A stretch of DNA of 64,000 nt from Lepturacanthus savala (GCA_030544235.1 CM060464.1:31815602-31879601); one strand, 5' to 3'; shown: positions 11,434-24,325, numbered from the stretch's first letter. Numbers and translations are program-made. The notes: a model not told the origin generated them from the letters alone.

Positions 11434-11784
11434 GTAAAATAACTTCATCCTCTTCTGGATTAAAATTAGGTTTCACATAGTCAGGGATTAAATTATCCTG
11501 GTGCATGATGAATTTCTGGCATGTAGCCCTTGACTACAGGGAAAAAAAATAAATTCCCTCTCAAAAAAAAATAAATTTAATAAATAAATATATATATTTG
11601 ACATTTTTCCTACATTTAAATATGATTGTTTACGCGAGAGTATGAGTGTGATAGTGTGAGTGTGAGACAGATATATCTATTTTAGAGAGAGAGAGATATG
11701 TGTCAGTGACGATAATATTTGGCAAGATAAGAAAATCAAAAACTTTTTAAAGTACAGTTTTAGAAAGCATTTATCTCTGTAGGT

Positions 11785-12050
11785 CAGCTGTAACGATTAA
11801 TCGCCAACTATTAAACTATATTGATACTCAATTAATCTGTTTGAGTAATTTTAAGAAGAATATTACCAAATGATCTGGTTTTTCAGATGTGATTATTTTC
11901 TGGTGTCATTAGTCTGATATAACAGTAAAATAAGAGTTGGGTTGTGGACTGTTGGTCAGGACAAAAAAAACATATTTGTGTTCACATTCTAATCTTCGGG
12001 AAACAGTCTTAATTTTTCACCATTTCATTAACCAAGCTGCTCACCAAGTC
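11785..12050 (+). mobile_element. Decayed hAT-type MITE (CTGCAAC family)
   Basis: The stretch beginning GCTGTAACGATTAATCG and containing GGTTGTGGACTGTTGGTC also occurs around 9440-9660 (GGGTTGTCGACTGTTGGTC), showing a shared dispersed family. Ends are not preserved. It lies in the intron between the exons at 11267 and 12123. Confidence 0.55.
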
Positions 12051-12122
12051 TGTTTTTCTTTCCCCTCATTTTTCATTTTTTATGTCCTCCTCTCCTTTCC
12101 TTCTCTCTTCCACCATTTCCAG

Positions 12123-12292
12123 GACATACCAGGTTGTGAAGCTGCTGTACTGCTTTGGTATCTTTATCACCTTCGCCCTGCAGTTCTACGTTCCAGCAGA
12201 GATACTCATCCCACCGATCATTGCCCGTGTGTCAGAGAGGTGGGAGACGGCTATCGACCTGCTGCTCCGCACTGTCCTGGTCATATTCACAT
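12123..12292 (+). CDS. slc36a1: slc36a1-like exon, FYVPAEI block
   Basis: The acceptor is CCATTTCCAG and the donor GTAAGT. The first base completes Trp; the exon then reads TYQVVKLLYCFGIFITFALQ and FYVPAEILIPPIIARVSERW, followed by a hydrophobic ..LRTVLVIFT. QFYVPAEIxIP is a family hallmark. The exon ends with one base (T) of a split Cys codon completed 21.6 kb downstream. Confidence 0.95.
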
Positions 12293-12321
12293 GTAAGTAC
12301 AAACCAAAAACAGGTGCAGAG

Positions 12322-12531
12322 TAGGGCTGCAACTATCGACTATTCTGAGAGTTGGTTAAACTTGTGATTATTGAAATGATTAATCGATTAGTTGTTTGAT
12401 TCATAAAATGGTGATAATTATCCAAGGATCTTCAGTTTACTACCATAGGAGACCAAAGAAACCAAAGCTAGATGGCAATTAATGTAATAGTTGGAAAATA
12501 ATTGAGCAATCAACTAATTGTTGCAGCTGTA
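12322..12531 (+). mobile_element. hAT-type MITE with 8-bp target duplication
   Basis: The ends are TAGGGCTGCAAC and GTTGCAGCTGTA, a 12-base inverted repeat with two mismatches. They are flanked by GTGCAGAG and GTGCAGAC, an 8-base duplication with one mismatch, as expected for hAT. The 210-base body is too short to code. It lies about 30 bases past the donor of the exon at 12123. Confidence 0.75.
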
Positions 12532-14301
12532 GTGCAGACGGCCATGAAGGTATTATATAAATCCCCAAGATATGGAGAGTTAGCTATAAATGTGTGTAAA
12601 AGGTGTTATTTCAGAAAAAATAGAACATACTTATATAATATATTATGATGCAGTACTTTTACTATTAATTTAGTATCTATCAAAGTAGCTAATAATATAA
12701 CACAGTCTGCATAATGCACATATGTATGCATAAGTAGAAGGATGCTTTTTTCTGTGTTGTGCTGTTACTTGTAAAAGAATATTTTTAGACAAAAATATAA
12801 TTATAACTAAACAAAGGATCGGAGTACTTCATCCACTGCTGGTTTTAAGGTTGGAGGCTTATGAGTTCAGCCAGATCAAACCAGGATGCTGTGAGTAGAT
12901 GATGCACAATAATGTGTCTGTGGTAAATTACATCCTATTTGGTGTTTTTGTTTTTATTTGGTATAAAAAAATCAACTCCACTCTGTACTTATGCTGCCAT
13001 CATTAACTAAACTGACTGAGCCAGAATTCATCGCTCATTTCTGTAAACTAACTAGCTGTGATAAGGGAGCTGTGTACAGCCCGGTGTTGTGTGGTTGATC
13101 ATGATGACTAATCTCATAATTTGTCCACCTAAAAATAACTTGTGTTATTACTTGTGTGTCAAGGAGGGCTCAGAAAACAAAAAAACAGAGGCAGCATAGA
13201 TCTTCTTCAGTCCATTTGTTTAAATATAACAGCCTGTGATCACCTGATTGTCAGCTTTCATTGTCTCCAGTAAAACAGTTCACTTGTGTTCTATATTCTG
13301 ATGCAGTCCATTTACTTCTGTTCATGAAGCATCTTTTTCGTTCCTGTGAAGAAACAAGAGATTTCCATGTTTTTTTTTTACTGCTGTTTTGCTGCTTCTG
13401 TGGTGCACCCAGTTACTTTTACTGTATTTTTATTGGGTTCATTCATACAAAGAAAAAAAAAACGGAATGGTAACAGCTGGTAATGTAAAGGGATTCCATC
13501 TCACAAATGAGTCACAAGGCAAGTAGGCAACATCTTAGACCTGCCTCTTCTTTTTACAGCACTCTTTGTCCTGTAAAAAATTCACAGAGGTAAAGTCAGA
13601 CAGCTTATTTACAAGTGAGAAGAAAACAATACCAGCATATTTTTGCACATCCTGTTAATCTGGCTTTGTATACACAGACGTCACCTCAAGAAGAGCTAAA
13701 GAGATTTGAGAGTGAATGCAATGAATAAATAAAATGGAGACATGCAGTGATGGAAATATAGACCTCTATCCAGAGCAGCAACGTCTGGCGGTGTGTTTTG
13801 TAGATTGTAATTTTGTAATTGCCATTGATAAACATTGCAAGAAATGTCAGTGCTACATTCTAATATTCATGCTATTGGCAAAGTGGCTTGTTTACTATGC
13901 AGGTAAACTTCCTGAGATCCCAAACTGGTTTCTGATATGATGATTAGCCAAGTCAGTGTTTTAATGTTTGGCCTCATGTTAACTTGCATAAAAAGTGTTT
14001 TTTTTTACTCCTTTAGAATGAATCTGACCACAACTCTACATCTAGCTGCTGTGATAGTGGTTACATGTGGCTGCTGACTGTTTCTGCTTATAGGAGTCCA
14101 TCAGTCTATATAAATAGTATATATAAGAGGCCCATTGTGATAATAGTTGGTGACATCAGCACTGCTGCTTTTGTGGAAGCCATAATTGGATGGGAGGAAA
14201 CGCTGCTCTTCTCTATTGCTAACCTCGTTCTGTGACATTCAGTCAGGAATCACATGGCATTTGTGAGAGAGACTGCGTGTTAGTGTGTTCTTCTAAGTGA
14301 C

Positions 14302-14360
14302 ACTGCGTGCATGTTTGTGTGTGTTTGTCTGTGTGTGTTTGTGTGTGTGTGTGTGTGTTG
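14302..14360 (+). repeat. GT-rich microsatellite
   Basis: Imperfect (GT)n with TTTGT interruptions, about 60 bases, inside the last slc36a1 intron. Confidence 0.9.
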
Positions 14361-15063
14361 TTCAGTAGCGTCTGTGTCCATCCAGCCACCTGTTTGTGTG
14401 TGACACTTGCCTGGTTGTGGTGGAGTGCATGTCTTATGTGAATAAAAATTAAATAAAGAAACTTAACAGCCATATGTCCCACTAACAGACACTCACACAT
14501 TCTCTCATCCATTATCCCTCCTTGCCCATTTTCAAAAGCAGCAAACAGTTCCCAGTAATAACTCTGCTTGGCTATTTATATATTATATATTTGCTGATCC
14601 TTTAACTCTGCTGTTGTCCTGTGCTGTTGCTCTCAGATTGCTCTGGTGGTGCCGGGACATATTGTGGTCAGTAGGTATCAGACCTCAGCCCAGATCATTA
14701 TGTTCACATTACAACCGGCACACACTGCCTGCGTGAGCAATGAATGTGCATCTTGGAACTTCTTGCATTTCATTTCAGGGCCCATATTATCCGGTGAGAG
14801 CAGCCACACAGCTGAGTGAGCTGATTGTCATGTGGTGATTCTGCTTCTCACCTATTTTTTTTTTCCACGTGACACACATTGTTCTCAGCAAAAAGCAAAA
14901 GTAAACATAGCAAAAGCAGCAAAAGTAGTCTCATTGGTTGTCTAAAAAGGAAAACGTTAATTTTCTGGTGTGAAAAGATTAAATTTCTTTTTAGACCAAA
15001 AATAAGATTTGAAGTAAAATTCCTTTTTTTTGCAGTGTGTATCTGTAAAGATATAACCAAGAT

Positions 15064-15085
15064 GAGGGAGGGAGGGAGGGAGGGA
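15064..15085 (+). repeat. (GGGA)n tract
   Basis: About five GGGA units, purine-only, in the last slc36a1 intron. Confidence 0.9.
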
Positions 15086-15152
15086 TGCCAGACTGACACT
15101 GACGTTTTTTTTTTTTGTAGACATGTTCTTAAAACATCTTCGTCTGTTCACT

Positions 15153-15156
<4 letters not shown>

Positions 15157-15226
<70 letters not shown>
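15157..15226 (+). repeat. (TA)n microsatellite
   Basis: About 35 uninterrupted TA units inside the last slc36a1 intron. Confidence 0.97.
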
Positions 15227-15229
<3 letters not shown>

Positions 15230-17007
15230 TTTTTCAAATGCACACTCATAAAAATAACTTTTGCTTTAACATATAATTGTGACTAAGGGCGTAAAGTATA
15301 GTATTCCATCTGTCCTCCCTGTGTCATCTCTGCAGTCAGTCCTTGAAAACAAATCATCACATCACCAGTAAAAATCTCTATATAATTATTCAATCAAAAT
15401 AAGAATTGTGTTATTACCTTAGATTGAGCTGTTTGTAGGTGTTTTTGCCCTCTGAATAGGAGGTATGAAAGGTTCACAATATAACGGGTGAATTTGGAGA
15501 TCTCAAGTTGAGGTTGATACAGACATCATTAGACATCGTTGTATATGTGAGGCAGTAACAGAGTAGATGCAGCACAGAAGGGAAATAATAAGATTGAGTG
15601 TATAGACGGCTATACAAGATGTAACTTGTATACAGAGATGTCACTAATGCTATTCAATGGCTGGTTTGTGAATGTGAAGTTGGCATTATCCACAACACCC
15701 TGTGACAGATGAGATGATGATTGGGAAACATGAAAGTTGTCTCGACTGAGATAAGTCCATCATCGGTTCATTGCCATTCCCTCCTTACTGCTCATAGCAC
15801 GGTGTCAAAGCTCGAGTCACGGCAGAATTATCGAGTTGCAGAAGCACAGCACTCGTTAGCTCCGGGGTCTTCATTCCCTTTATTAGCTGTGATTGGAGCC
15901 TAACGAGAATTATGCAGATGATATTTTCCACACTGTACAGGTTTCTGCACACGCATCTTCATAAGAGGATAAAATAAGGGAATAAAATTGAATAGATGTG
16001 CCACTTGATGTCTGTGGGTCATTTGCGAGGCAGCCCACAGTTCCAATGGCACAGCACGGAGTGTGTGTGTTAAATGAAACTTGCTTCCAGAAGGATCTCC
16101 ACTGATGCATGCTTGAATGAAGGAGGAGAGGAATAGGTGACAGGAGAAAGAAATCATATCGCTAATCTGCGAAGAGGAGATTGCTTTTGGTTTTGAATTG
16201 GAATACAAGATGAGATTGAAGCAGTGCATTGACATCCGTCTATGTGTAGAGTCAATATTTAAGAGAGTACCTCTGGGATTCTCAGTCTTTGAATCAAGAA
16301 CAGATGTCAGTTGTTGGCCACCCAATGGGAGAAGCTTTTGTCTTTGTTACACTGCTGTTGCTGCAGTATTCTTCTGCGCTGTGCTACAAGTATATATGTG
16401 AGTGCAGCAGCAGAGGCAGTGTACAAGCAAACCCCTGAACAGGCTTACACATAGCTGACACTTCAGCTAATTTCTAATAGCATGCACAAAAAAAGCTACA
16501 CAAATTAAGCACATAGATGTTACTGCAATGGCAGTATCCAGAAACTTCAGTTAGTGCTTTGAATTGTCAACATTTTTTTTCTAATAATAGTTGAGCCTCA
16601 ATGAGGATTCTTTATTTTAAACTTGCTACCAGTCCGAAGTAAATAAATATGAAATGAAGATGTAGCCCTGTAAGAATTTGATATTCCTTAATAATAAATA
16701 GTTGTGTGTAATAAATACTTTGAATAAATAGAGTTCATAATTACAATAAATAAGGTCTAGTTAAAATGTAAAAAGGTTCAAAACATTTGACAGTTATGAT
16801 GATAGGGGTTCATTACATTGAGAATATGATGACGTTAGGTTTAAAACGTGTAATGTAATACAATATGCAGGCAGGAGTTCTGGACATGTGTAATTTTGTT
16901 TGTTTGACTATTATTTTCTGAAGGGAGTAAATGTCTTTTTATATTTCGTTATGCTTTAATTTTTGTAACCAATCAGAAGCTTGAGAGTTGAGAGGTTGCA
17001 GGAAGTA

Positions 17008-19620
17008 GGGATGTGCGATACCATACTTCTAGGATTTGATACAATACCAATACTTTTTCTTGTATTTTCATCGATATCGATACCGATACTGTTCATTTCT
17101 TACTGGCAATTTTTGTCAGAATAAATATTATATACAAAAATAAATAAAATATTATACACAAACTATTATTACATTTAAGACAAATCACAAGACAAATACA
17201 GACCATTTATATAACATTTATTATGGTCAATTGATAACTAGGATTTCCTTATCCTTTAAACCATAAGACAGTTGTTCCATGAGAAAATAAACTAGAACAA
17301 TGTCCAACACCATCACACCTTTAGTGCACTTGAGATATGTCATCAAGTTTCAGATTGCTGTTCAGAAAAAGTATCATATTCACATTTTCTGCTTTAAGAC
17401 GATTGCGCCTCTGGCTCATTATTTCTCCGACCTTTGAGAAGAGTCTTTCTGCTGGTACAGATGTTGCCACCGTGCCAAGGTATTTTTTTGCAACTTGGTT
17501 CAGCAGTGGAAATGTGGATTCATTTTTTTTTTCCACCAAATCAAAGGTTCCTCGCTTCTTGGGATGATCTTTTCCTCCATGTATCTTCTCATTTCAATAT
17601 ATGCATCTGTGTTTGCTGTGCGATTGCTCTGAGAAGCCACAACCCGGCTGTCAAATTCATGCCATAATCGCTTGTATGATGAACACTCAGCAGGTGCATC
17701 TTGTGTCACAGTTGATGCAGTTGCAGCCTCATGTCTGGTTGACTGTGTTTCAGCACAGGCCAGGGCTTGCATCTCTGTGATGATCCGTGATTTAATCATT
17801 TCCACATTTGTAGAATCACAGAACACAATGTTTTTGAAGCGAATGTCCAGAAAGGTGCTGGCTGCAAGTGTGTGGTTGTGTTCTATGTTTTGGAACCATC
17901 GCTTGCATTGTGCTGCAAGTTGTGAAGCCAGACTGTTACTTTGTGCAGCAGATGTGGTTGCTTGCTGGAGAAGAGACACCAGAGGTATGACTTTGGAAAC
18001 TCTTACATACTGCTCGGGGACGTCAATGGCCTGCTTGATGTGGGACCATTCTCCACCACTTAGGCACATGCTGTTCCTTCCCAGAAGACAGAGTGCTGTT
18101 GTGATGGCTTCTTGTTGTTCATACAGTCTGTCAATCATGTACAACACAGAGTTCCATCTGGTATCCACTGCTTGGATTAGTTTATGCTGAGGTAAATTCA
18201 ACTGATTTTATACTTCTTTCAGTTTATCAGTTGCTCTGGTGCTGTGGTGGAAGAACCGAACGATTGCACTGAATTTCTCTAAGCTGGACTCAAGACTTGT
18301 GTCAGCCTTAATGGAGTCCTTCACAATGAGGTTCAGTGTGTGAGAGAAACAAGAAATATGCTTCCAACATGTTTTCCGCACAGCAGAGACCATATTGGCT
18401 GCACTGTCAGTAACAACTGCATGGATCTTATTGGTGATGCCCCATTCATCTGTGATTTGCATCAGGAGTTCAGCTATATTATCTGCTGTGTGCTGCACAG
18501 CTACATGTATGGTTGCAAGATTGCATCTGCCAGTTCTTATCGATGAAATGTCCTGACAGAGTCAAATAAGATTCCGTGGTTCTTGCAGTCCACATGTCAG
18601 TTGTTAAAACCAGACTGCTTGCTGATTGTATGGAGTCCTTTACTGTTTTTTGTGTTTGCTCATACAGTTTGGGAATTTCACCTGCCATCATGGATTTCCG
18701 ACTAGGGATCTGGTACCGGGGATCCACACCTTCATGAAATGTCGGAAACCTTTATCTTCTACCATTGAGATGGGTTGCAAATCTTTCACAATCATTTTTG
18801 ACAGGCTCAATGTGATCTCACATGCTCTTTGAGACCCATCTGAAAAGTTTTCACGTCACACTAGAGAAAATGAAATGTATTTGTTGCAACAGATATTTTT
18901 TAGAGGATTTTATTAGATATTAGGGTTTTCCAATTAACTGTCGGCTAAGCAACAATTGGACAATACTGGACATAATGTCCTGAAGTATCTGTTAAAATTA
19001 GATTGTGATCGTAATATTTATAGACTTTAGCACTACACTGTCACAGGTCAGAGAATCCCTGCATACACTTGGCTTTTTTGCAGACTCTCGTGCAGGGTCC
19101 TCTGCCGGACTGCGGGTGGCGCAGCAGGAGACTGGACTTTCGCAGCAGCCTGTCTTTTTTCAAGCTCACCGTGGCTCTCGGGATGGGTCGTCTTCAAATG
19201 TTTGATTAAAGTAGTTGTGTTGCTATTGTGCAAAACTTGTTTGTCACACACCTGGCACCTTGCAGTGGTCTTATTGACTGGTGAAAAATAACACCATGCC
19301 ACACTTCGTTTTTTTTCTGCCATAGCTTGGCATCTCAGATTTTCCTCTGGCTCTGCTGCTGACTTGAGTTGGCTCAGTTGTTGCACGGCGCCGGCGGGCT
19401 GTGTTGCACGTTGACGCTCATTCGCTCGTCTCTTGTCACGTGACATGGGCCAGCTCAATACGCCGCCAGTTATAGGGGTGTCCCGGCACGTATTCATTTA
19501 AGTAACTAATCTAAAACGGTGAAAATCGATACATACACCCCCAATTCTTATATTTTTTCAGTTTATATCGATATTTATAAAAGAAAATCGATGCCAAATG
19601 AGTAGCTTGTGAGTATCGCT
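17008..19620 (-). mobile_element. BED-finger hAT transposon (ZBED1-like), decayed
   Basis: The unit runs on the - strand from a BED zinc finger (about 19322-19150) through catalytic blocks to the hAT C-terminal dimerisation domain (about 17440-17320). Left noncoding DNA begins TAGGGATGTGCGATACCA at 17008 and is rich in ATCGATA; the right flank is also ATCGATA-rich to about 19620. Exact termini and an 8-base target duplication are not resolved. It lies antisense within the last slc36a1 intron. Confidence 0.75.
17321..19497 (-). pseudogene. ZBED-like hAT transposase, broken frame
   Basis: Read right to left: the BED finger (19048-19497; VAWCYFSPVNKTTARCQVCD and IKHLKTTHPE, C2-H-H arrangement); VLTTDMWTARTTESYLTLSG (18479-18727), the first catalytic block; VVTDSAANMV and CFSHTLNLIVKDSI (18208-18498), the second; AVDTRWNSVLYMIDRL (17500-18201), the third; and VPAERLFSKVGEIMSQRRN (17321-17539), the hATC dimerisation domain. 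Breaks are visible: a stop near 18208, a frame change near 18480-18498 and a T-run frame change near 17525. The domain order is complete, but it cannot be translated as one protein. Similar host genes (ZBED) exist, but the breaks argue for a dead transposon. Confidence 0.82.
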
Positions 19621-20108
19621 TTTGACACAACCTTTTTTTCCCCAAGTAAAAGTCACACACAAAAATAACTTCAATTACAAATTATTTCTGTTACTCAATG
19701 TGAAAGGTTTTATTTAAATGCATTTATTCAAAAAGTCAAAAAGTGCTTTACAATTTATGAATGTCTCAATGTCTCAATCAACTTCTCTCAGACACAAGTT
19801 AACAACTCTGAACAGCAACACTGAAACTCAGCCTCAATTTCAGACATGAATGCAACAATGTCTGTTGTAGGCTATTGAAAAAGAAGGTTAACAATTGTCT
19901 TCTGGAAAAATGAAAATAAAATATCTAACAAAAAATCCTCTTGTATATTAACAACTTAGAAAGTAACTAAAAATGTACCAAAAAATAACCAAAATATAAA
20001 TGGATCTTCTTTACTTTCCTGGTTTATCCTGGTCTTCGTCTTCATCTGGTTTTTCATCCTCTTCGTCCGTTTTTTTCCTCCTCTTCCTTATTGTCAGTCC
20101 ATTTATGC

Positions 20109-20306
20109 TTAATCCTGGTCTTCTTCCTCATCTGGTTTTTCCTCCTCTTCGTCCGGTTTTTCCTCCTCGTCCTTCTTGTCAGCCCATTTATATTTTGCTG
20201 TAGAGCTGATTTTTCTCAGAACTTTTTTGTTGCTCAACATATGAGCATGGAAGTCTTTGCAAGACATGTCTTTGAAATTGTATTGCAGAAACAAGATCCC
20301 CTTCAA
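20109..20306 (-). pseudogene. hAT transposase C-terminal tail with acidic repeats
   Basis: This frame lies just past the stop of the 411-codon frame and continues the transposase after a frame change near 20322. It reads ..SNKKVLRKISSTAKYKWADK and then repeated EEEKPDEEE units. The acidic repeats correspond to a short imperfect tandem DNA repeat, about 27 bases, visible between 20030 and 20170. No function can be inferred. Confidence 0.6.
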
Positions 20307-20321
20307 TGACTGAACGGACAG

Positions 20322-21557
20322 CTAGTTCCTCTCCTTTGTCCATTGACTCTGCATCAGAGAAAAAACTCTCTCCACATTCGCATTGTGAGCAGGAAGTGCA
20401 AAGACAAACTGTGCAATCTTCAGCAGCTCTGAGTAGGCTGCAATACTTTTGGCCTTCTCAAAGTATTTGGCCCATTTCTGGTGCACTTGTAGGCCCATGA
20501 ACTCATTGTCATCACCACGGCTTTCCACAAATCTCTTAAGATTGACAACTTCATCAAAACATTTGACATCATCAATTGGCACCCCCTTCTCTCCAAGGTA
20601 CTTTATACAGGCCTCCACATCATCCCATGTTGGTGGCTCACTCATGTCCATCCACATAAATGGAGAGAACTCTTCCATGGGGGTCATCCACTTCTCCAGG
20701 TACTGAACACATGAGGTGTACATGCCAAGCACATCATCTGTGAACTTGACACAGCCCTCTTCAAGTCCATCTCTGCGATTTTCATCCAGCAGTCCTTTAA
20801 CTTTGAGGGACATGAATGTGTTTTCCTTTCTTTCAGTAAGGATGTTATGGATGCTGCTCAGTATTTTTTTCACCTCCATGATGGAGTTGTTCTCCCTTTC
20901 CATCCCTTGAATGTGATTGTGGAAGATTGACATGAGTGAGTGCATGTGCCACAAGTACACCTCACTAAAAGGGTTTTCAAAAAACGCCTTTATCACCTTG
21001 GGTGGCTTTTCCTGAGACAGAAAGAATGCCTTTAAAGCAGGGAACATCTGTAGCATCCTCTCTATGCCAGGGAAGAGAGAGAGCCACCTTGTCTTGCTGT
21101 GAGAGAGCATCCTCCTGTACTCTATGTCAACAAAAGTGCAGTATTCTTTTAGAGACTCTGTACGCACAGTGTATATGTGGAAGTACTGATATATTTTGAA
21201 AATGACATTCTCAATGTCCACATCAAGTGTGTCTGCCCCGTGATGGACACAATTATTGAGTATGTGTGCTGGGCAACCAACGCCAATCAATGTTTTCTTT
21301 TGCAAGAATCTTTTCAAGTGAGCAAACACATTATTTCCCCCTTCGTCACGCCGGGTTCCACCAAAGTTTGTGTTACAGTTGTCACCAGTAAATGCGACGC
21401 ATTTGGAAGCCAGGTTGTTTTTTGTCAATGTGTCCATCAAGTAGCTAGCGATGGTGTTAGCAGTCTCATTTGGTGTATCTTTCACTTCAATTAATTTACT
21501 CTGTACACCACCTTCTTTCCAATCAAAGTACTGGATGAGTATGGGGAAGATTTTCAC
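20322..21557 (-). pseudogene. hAT transposase, catalytic and dimerisation region (411 codons open)
   Basis: This is the longest open frame of the window. It contains CVAFTGDNCNTNFGG (second catalytic Asp region), GVGCPAHILNNCVHHGADTL (the conserved Cys/His block of hAT insertion-domain boundaries) and a C-terminal FALPAHNANVERVFSLMQSQ, the hATC dimerisation motif. In-frame sequence continues upstream of the first Met (ISYCGVSPDGSNHGAVKIFP). That run directly abuts the BED segment, so the region with the first catalytic block is missing by deletion. The frame ends at a stop in ..WTKERN. Confidence 0.8.
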
Positions 21558-21832
21558 TGCCCCGTGATTACTCCCATCAGGACTGACACCACAGTATGAG
21601 ATATCGAACAGGCACTACTATCGCCTCGAACAGCTTTTTTGTGTTTTTCTGTGTCAATGTGGGATTTTAGGTCCCTTGCACCACCATTGCAGAGCGAGAC
21701 ATACGTGCCTGCTTTACAAACAGTGCACAGTGCTTCACTTTTGTCTCGACCCGGTCTGAATGCAGGGAATTTTTTCTGTAACTCGTCTGTAAACGTGCAC
21801 TTGCGCTTGGGCATGGTGGTGGAGACTGACAA
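21554..21832 (-). pseudogene. hAT transposase BED-type N-terminal fragment
   Basis: It starts MPKRKCTFTDELQKKFPAFR and continues ALCTVCKAGTYVSLCNGGAR, DLKSHIDTEKHKKAV. The C-x2-C..H-x4-H arrangement is BED/C2H2-like. About 40 codons later the sequence jumps near 21600 into the catalytic region, so it joins the 411-codon frame only through a deletion scar. It belongs to the second hAT. Confidence 0.75.
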
Positions 21833-22094
21833 CCACGCTGTCTAGTGTCTACTAACTGGTTGACGAGGGCTGCCTGCACTGACTCTGCTCAGGGCTGACG
21901 TCATCGTGCGCAGGGTCCTAGTGCCTGTCGATTTACTGGTCCGATGTAAGCAAAGACGTGTCAGAAAGGAACTGAATGAAAGTAATTTTACAAAAACCGG
22001 GACATTTCCTCAATTTCTAAAAATAAACCGGGACACCCAGGACAGAACGTGAAATACGGACATGTCCCGGGAAATACGGACGTATGGTCACCCT

Positions 22095-23181
22095 AACTTA
22101 TTACTAACCAGTCTAATAACTAATATTTATAAAGAACCTAGGGTAGCTAAACCTCTGTTTAATTCCCTGACAGGAGCAAAGGGGTGCTACAAAGAGTATA
22201 TTCATATATCTGACCAAAAGTTCTGATATATTTTTCATGCATAATCCTCTGAATATCCAGCAACAAGCTTCACTACTTCAAGCAAGATGTTGAAATTCTT
22301 TTTCTCAGTAGAAAATGCAATATTTTAAGGTAGATTCAGGATTGCAATGCATTTTGATAACATTTCTGGTGAGAAATGGGCATTTTTTAAAAATCTTGCT
22401 ATGGACTCTTGTATACAAGGTGCCCTTTAGCGAAGCTAATGAATGAAACACATCATTATTAATTATATATAATTATATTTTATTATGTGAAAATGCAGTG
22501 GTTAAGGTCTGGTTAGGGTTAGGGAAAATATTTTGAGTACATTTGGTAAATGTTCTGACATGACATGACCAAACTAACCACCCCTTAACCTTCCACTTCC
22601 AGTTATAGACCATTAACTCCTTATTTAGAGAATATATTGATAGATTTCTCTGTAGAATGTCTGATATTTCTGAGGACAGAACTCCTGTGTTTCCGACTGC
22701 TACAGCAACACATTTGTATCTCTCATCATTTGTTTCAGTTTGGACTCAGATAAAAATGAATAGAGAGGATGGCTCTGAGCTGCCTCTGCCTCTTTTTGTT
22801 GAGCTTTGCTGTGACTCCTGCTTAGAAGGTCAGGTCATTTCATGTTGGGAGGTTTCTTTTGAAGTAATTTTTTCTTCTAGGTTTCTAGAGATAGTTGAGG
22901 GGGTGGGGGACGCAATGATGCTGTCACTGCTGGTTTGGATCAGAGAACCTGTGAGCGGCAGCTGTAGAGGTGCTACATGGCGCTGTCTTGATTCTTGTAA
23001 CTTGTTCTTATGTTACTGGGTTTGACTAGGATTGCTCAATTTACTCCTTTGATTTCCATTTAACTGATGGTAATTCGGTAGAAATTCTAAACACTGAAGA
23101 CTCTAGAAAAGCTGAATCATGGATTCTTGACTACTAAAGTTAGTTTCTAAAACAACCTTACAGGAACCTTATAGCCATGTA
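22095..23181 (+). other. Intronic spacer between transposons
   Basis: No coding exon or clear repeat was found. The 122-residue open frame at 22657-23025 has no recognisable motif. A two-unit GGTTAGGGTTAGGG stretch near 22512 is too short to call telomeric. Confidence 0.5.
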
Positions 23182-24325
23182 CACTCACCGGCCACTTTAT
23201 TAGGTACACCTTTCCAACTGCTTGTTAACACTTAATTTCTAATCAGCCAATCACATGGCAGCAACTCAGTGCATTTAGGCATGTAGACATGGTCAAGACA
23301 ATCTCCTGCAGTTCAAACCGAGCATCAGTATGGGGCAGAAAGGTGATTTGAGTGACTTTGAACGTGGCATGGTTGTTGGTGCCAGAAGGGCTCGTCTGAG
23401 TATTTCAGAAACTGATGATCTACTGGGATTTTCACACACAACCATCTCTAGGGTTTACAGAGAATGGTCTGAAAAAGAAAAAATATCCAGTGAGCGGCAG
23501 TTCTGTGGGCAGAAATGCCTTGTTGATGCCAGAGGTCAGAGGAGAACGGCCAGACTGGTTCGAGCTGATAGAAAGGCAACAGTGACTCAAATAACCACCC
23601 ATTACAACCAAGGTAGGCAGAAGAGCATCTCTGAACGCACAGTACGTCGATCTTTGAGGCAGATGGGCTACAGCAGCAGAAGACCACGACGGGTGCCACT
23701 CCTTTCAGCTAAGAACAGGAAACTGAGGCTACAATTTGCACAAGCTCATCGAAATTGGACAATAGAAGATTGGAAAAACGTTACCTGGTCTGATGAGTCT
23801 CGATTTCTGCTGCGACATTCGGATGGTAGGGTCAGAATTTGGCGTCAACAACATGAAAGCATGGATCCATCCTGCCTTGTATCAATGGTTCAGGCTGGTG
23901 GTGGTGGTGTAATGGTGTGGGGAATATTTTCTTGACACTCTTTGGGCCCCTTGATACCAATTGAGCATCGTTGCAACGCCACAGCCTACCTGAGTATTGT
24001 TGCTGACCATGTCCATCCCTTTATGACCACAATGTACCCAACTTCTGACGGCTACTTTCAGCAGGATAATACGCCATGTCATAAAGCTGGAATCATCTCA
24101 GACTGCTTTCTTGAACATGACAATGAGTTCACTGTACTCAAATGGCCTCCGCAGTCACCAGATCTCAATCCAATAGAGCATCTTTGGGATGTGGTGGAAC
24201 AGGAGATTCGCATCATGGATGTGCAGCCGACAAATCTGCGCCAACTCTGTGATGCCATCATGTCAATATGGACCAAACTCTCTGAGGAATGCTTCCAGCA
24301 CCTCGTTGAATCTATGCCACGAAGA
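23182..24325 (+). mobile_element. Tc1/mariner element copy 1, right end lost
   Basis: TA at 23180-23181 is followed by the left end CACTCACCGGCCACTTTATT, identical to the 29-base inverted ends of the complete copy at 37112-38342. Similarity to that copy stops just after ATGCCACGAAGAA near 24323, so the right inverted end and the last codons are gone. The strand is sense to slc36a1. The coding part is annotated separately. Confidence 0.88.

Larger units (their letters stand above)
12532..17007 (+). other. Start of the 21.6-kb last intron, no gene
   Basis: No coding sequence is recognised. The stretch contains GT-rich DNA (14300-14360), a (GGGA)n tract (15064-15085), a (TA)n microsatellite (15157-15226) and a fragment near 15375-15410 resembling the dispersed MITE seen at 55331. 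The open frame at 14879-15286 is partly translated microsatellite. Confidence 0.6.
19640..22094 (-). mobile_element. Second hAT-type transposon
   Basis: The - strand unit has a right end at about 22094: read on the - strand it begins AGGGTGACCATACGTCCG and is followed by GGGACATGTCCG-type sequence, a terminal motif I associate with animal hAT elements. The left end is not resolved; acidic tandem coding DNA (20030-20170) lies near it. Coding runs from about 21832 to 20109. Confidence 0.65.

Noticed and set aside
11044..11437. Long frames including poly-CV/HT through the GT repeat
   Set aside because: Microsatellite translation. The downstream part is the genuine exon 11267-11433, delimited by AG/GT and family alignment.
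17321..19497. Domesticated ZBED host gene
   Set aside because: Stops and frame changes split the catalytic and dimerisation domains; a host gene would be open.
22500..22530. Telomere-like GGTTAGGGTTAGGG
   Set aside because: Only about two units; too short for an interstitial telomeric array.
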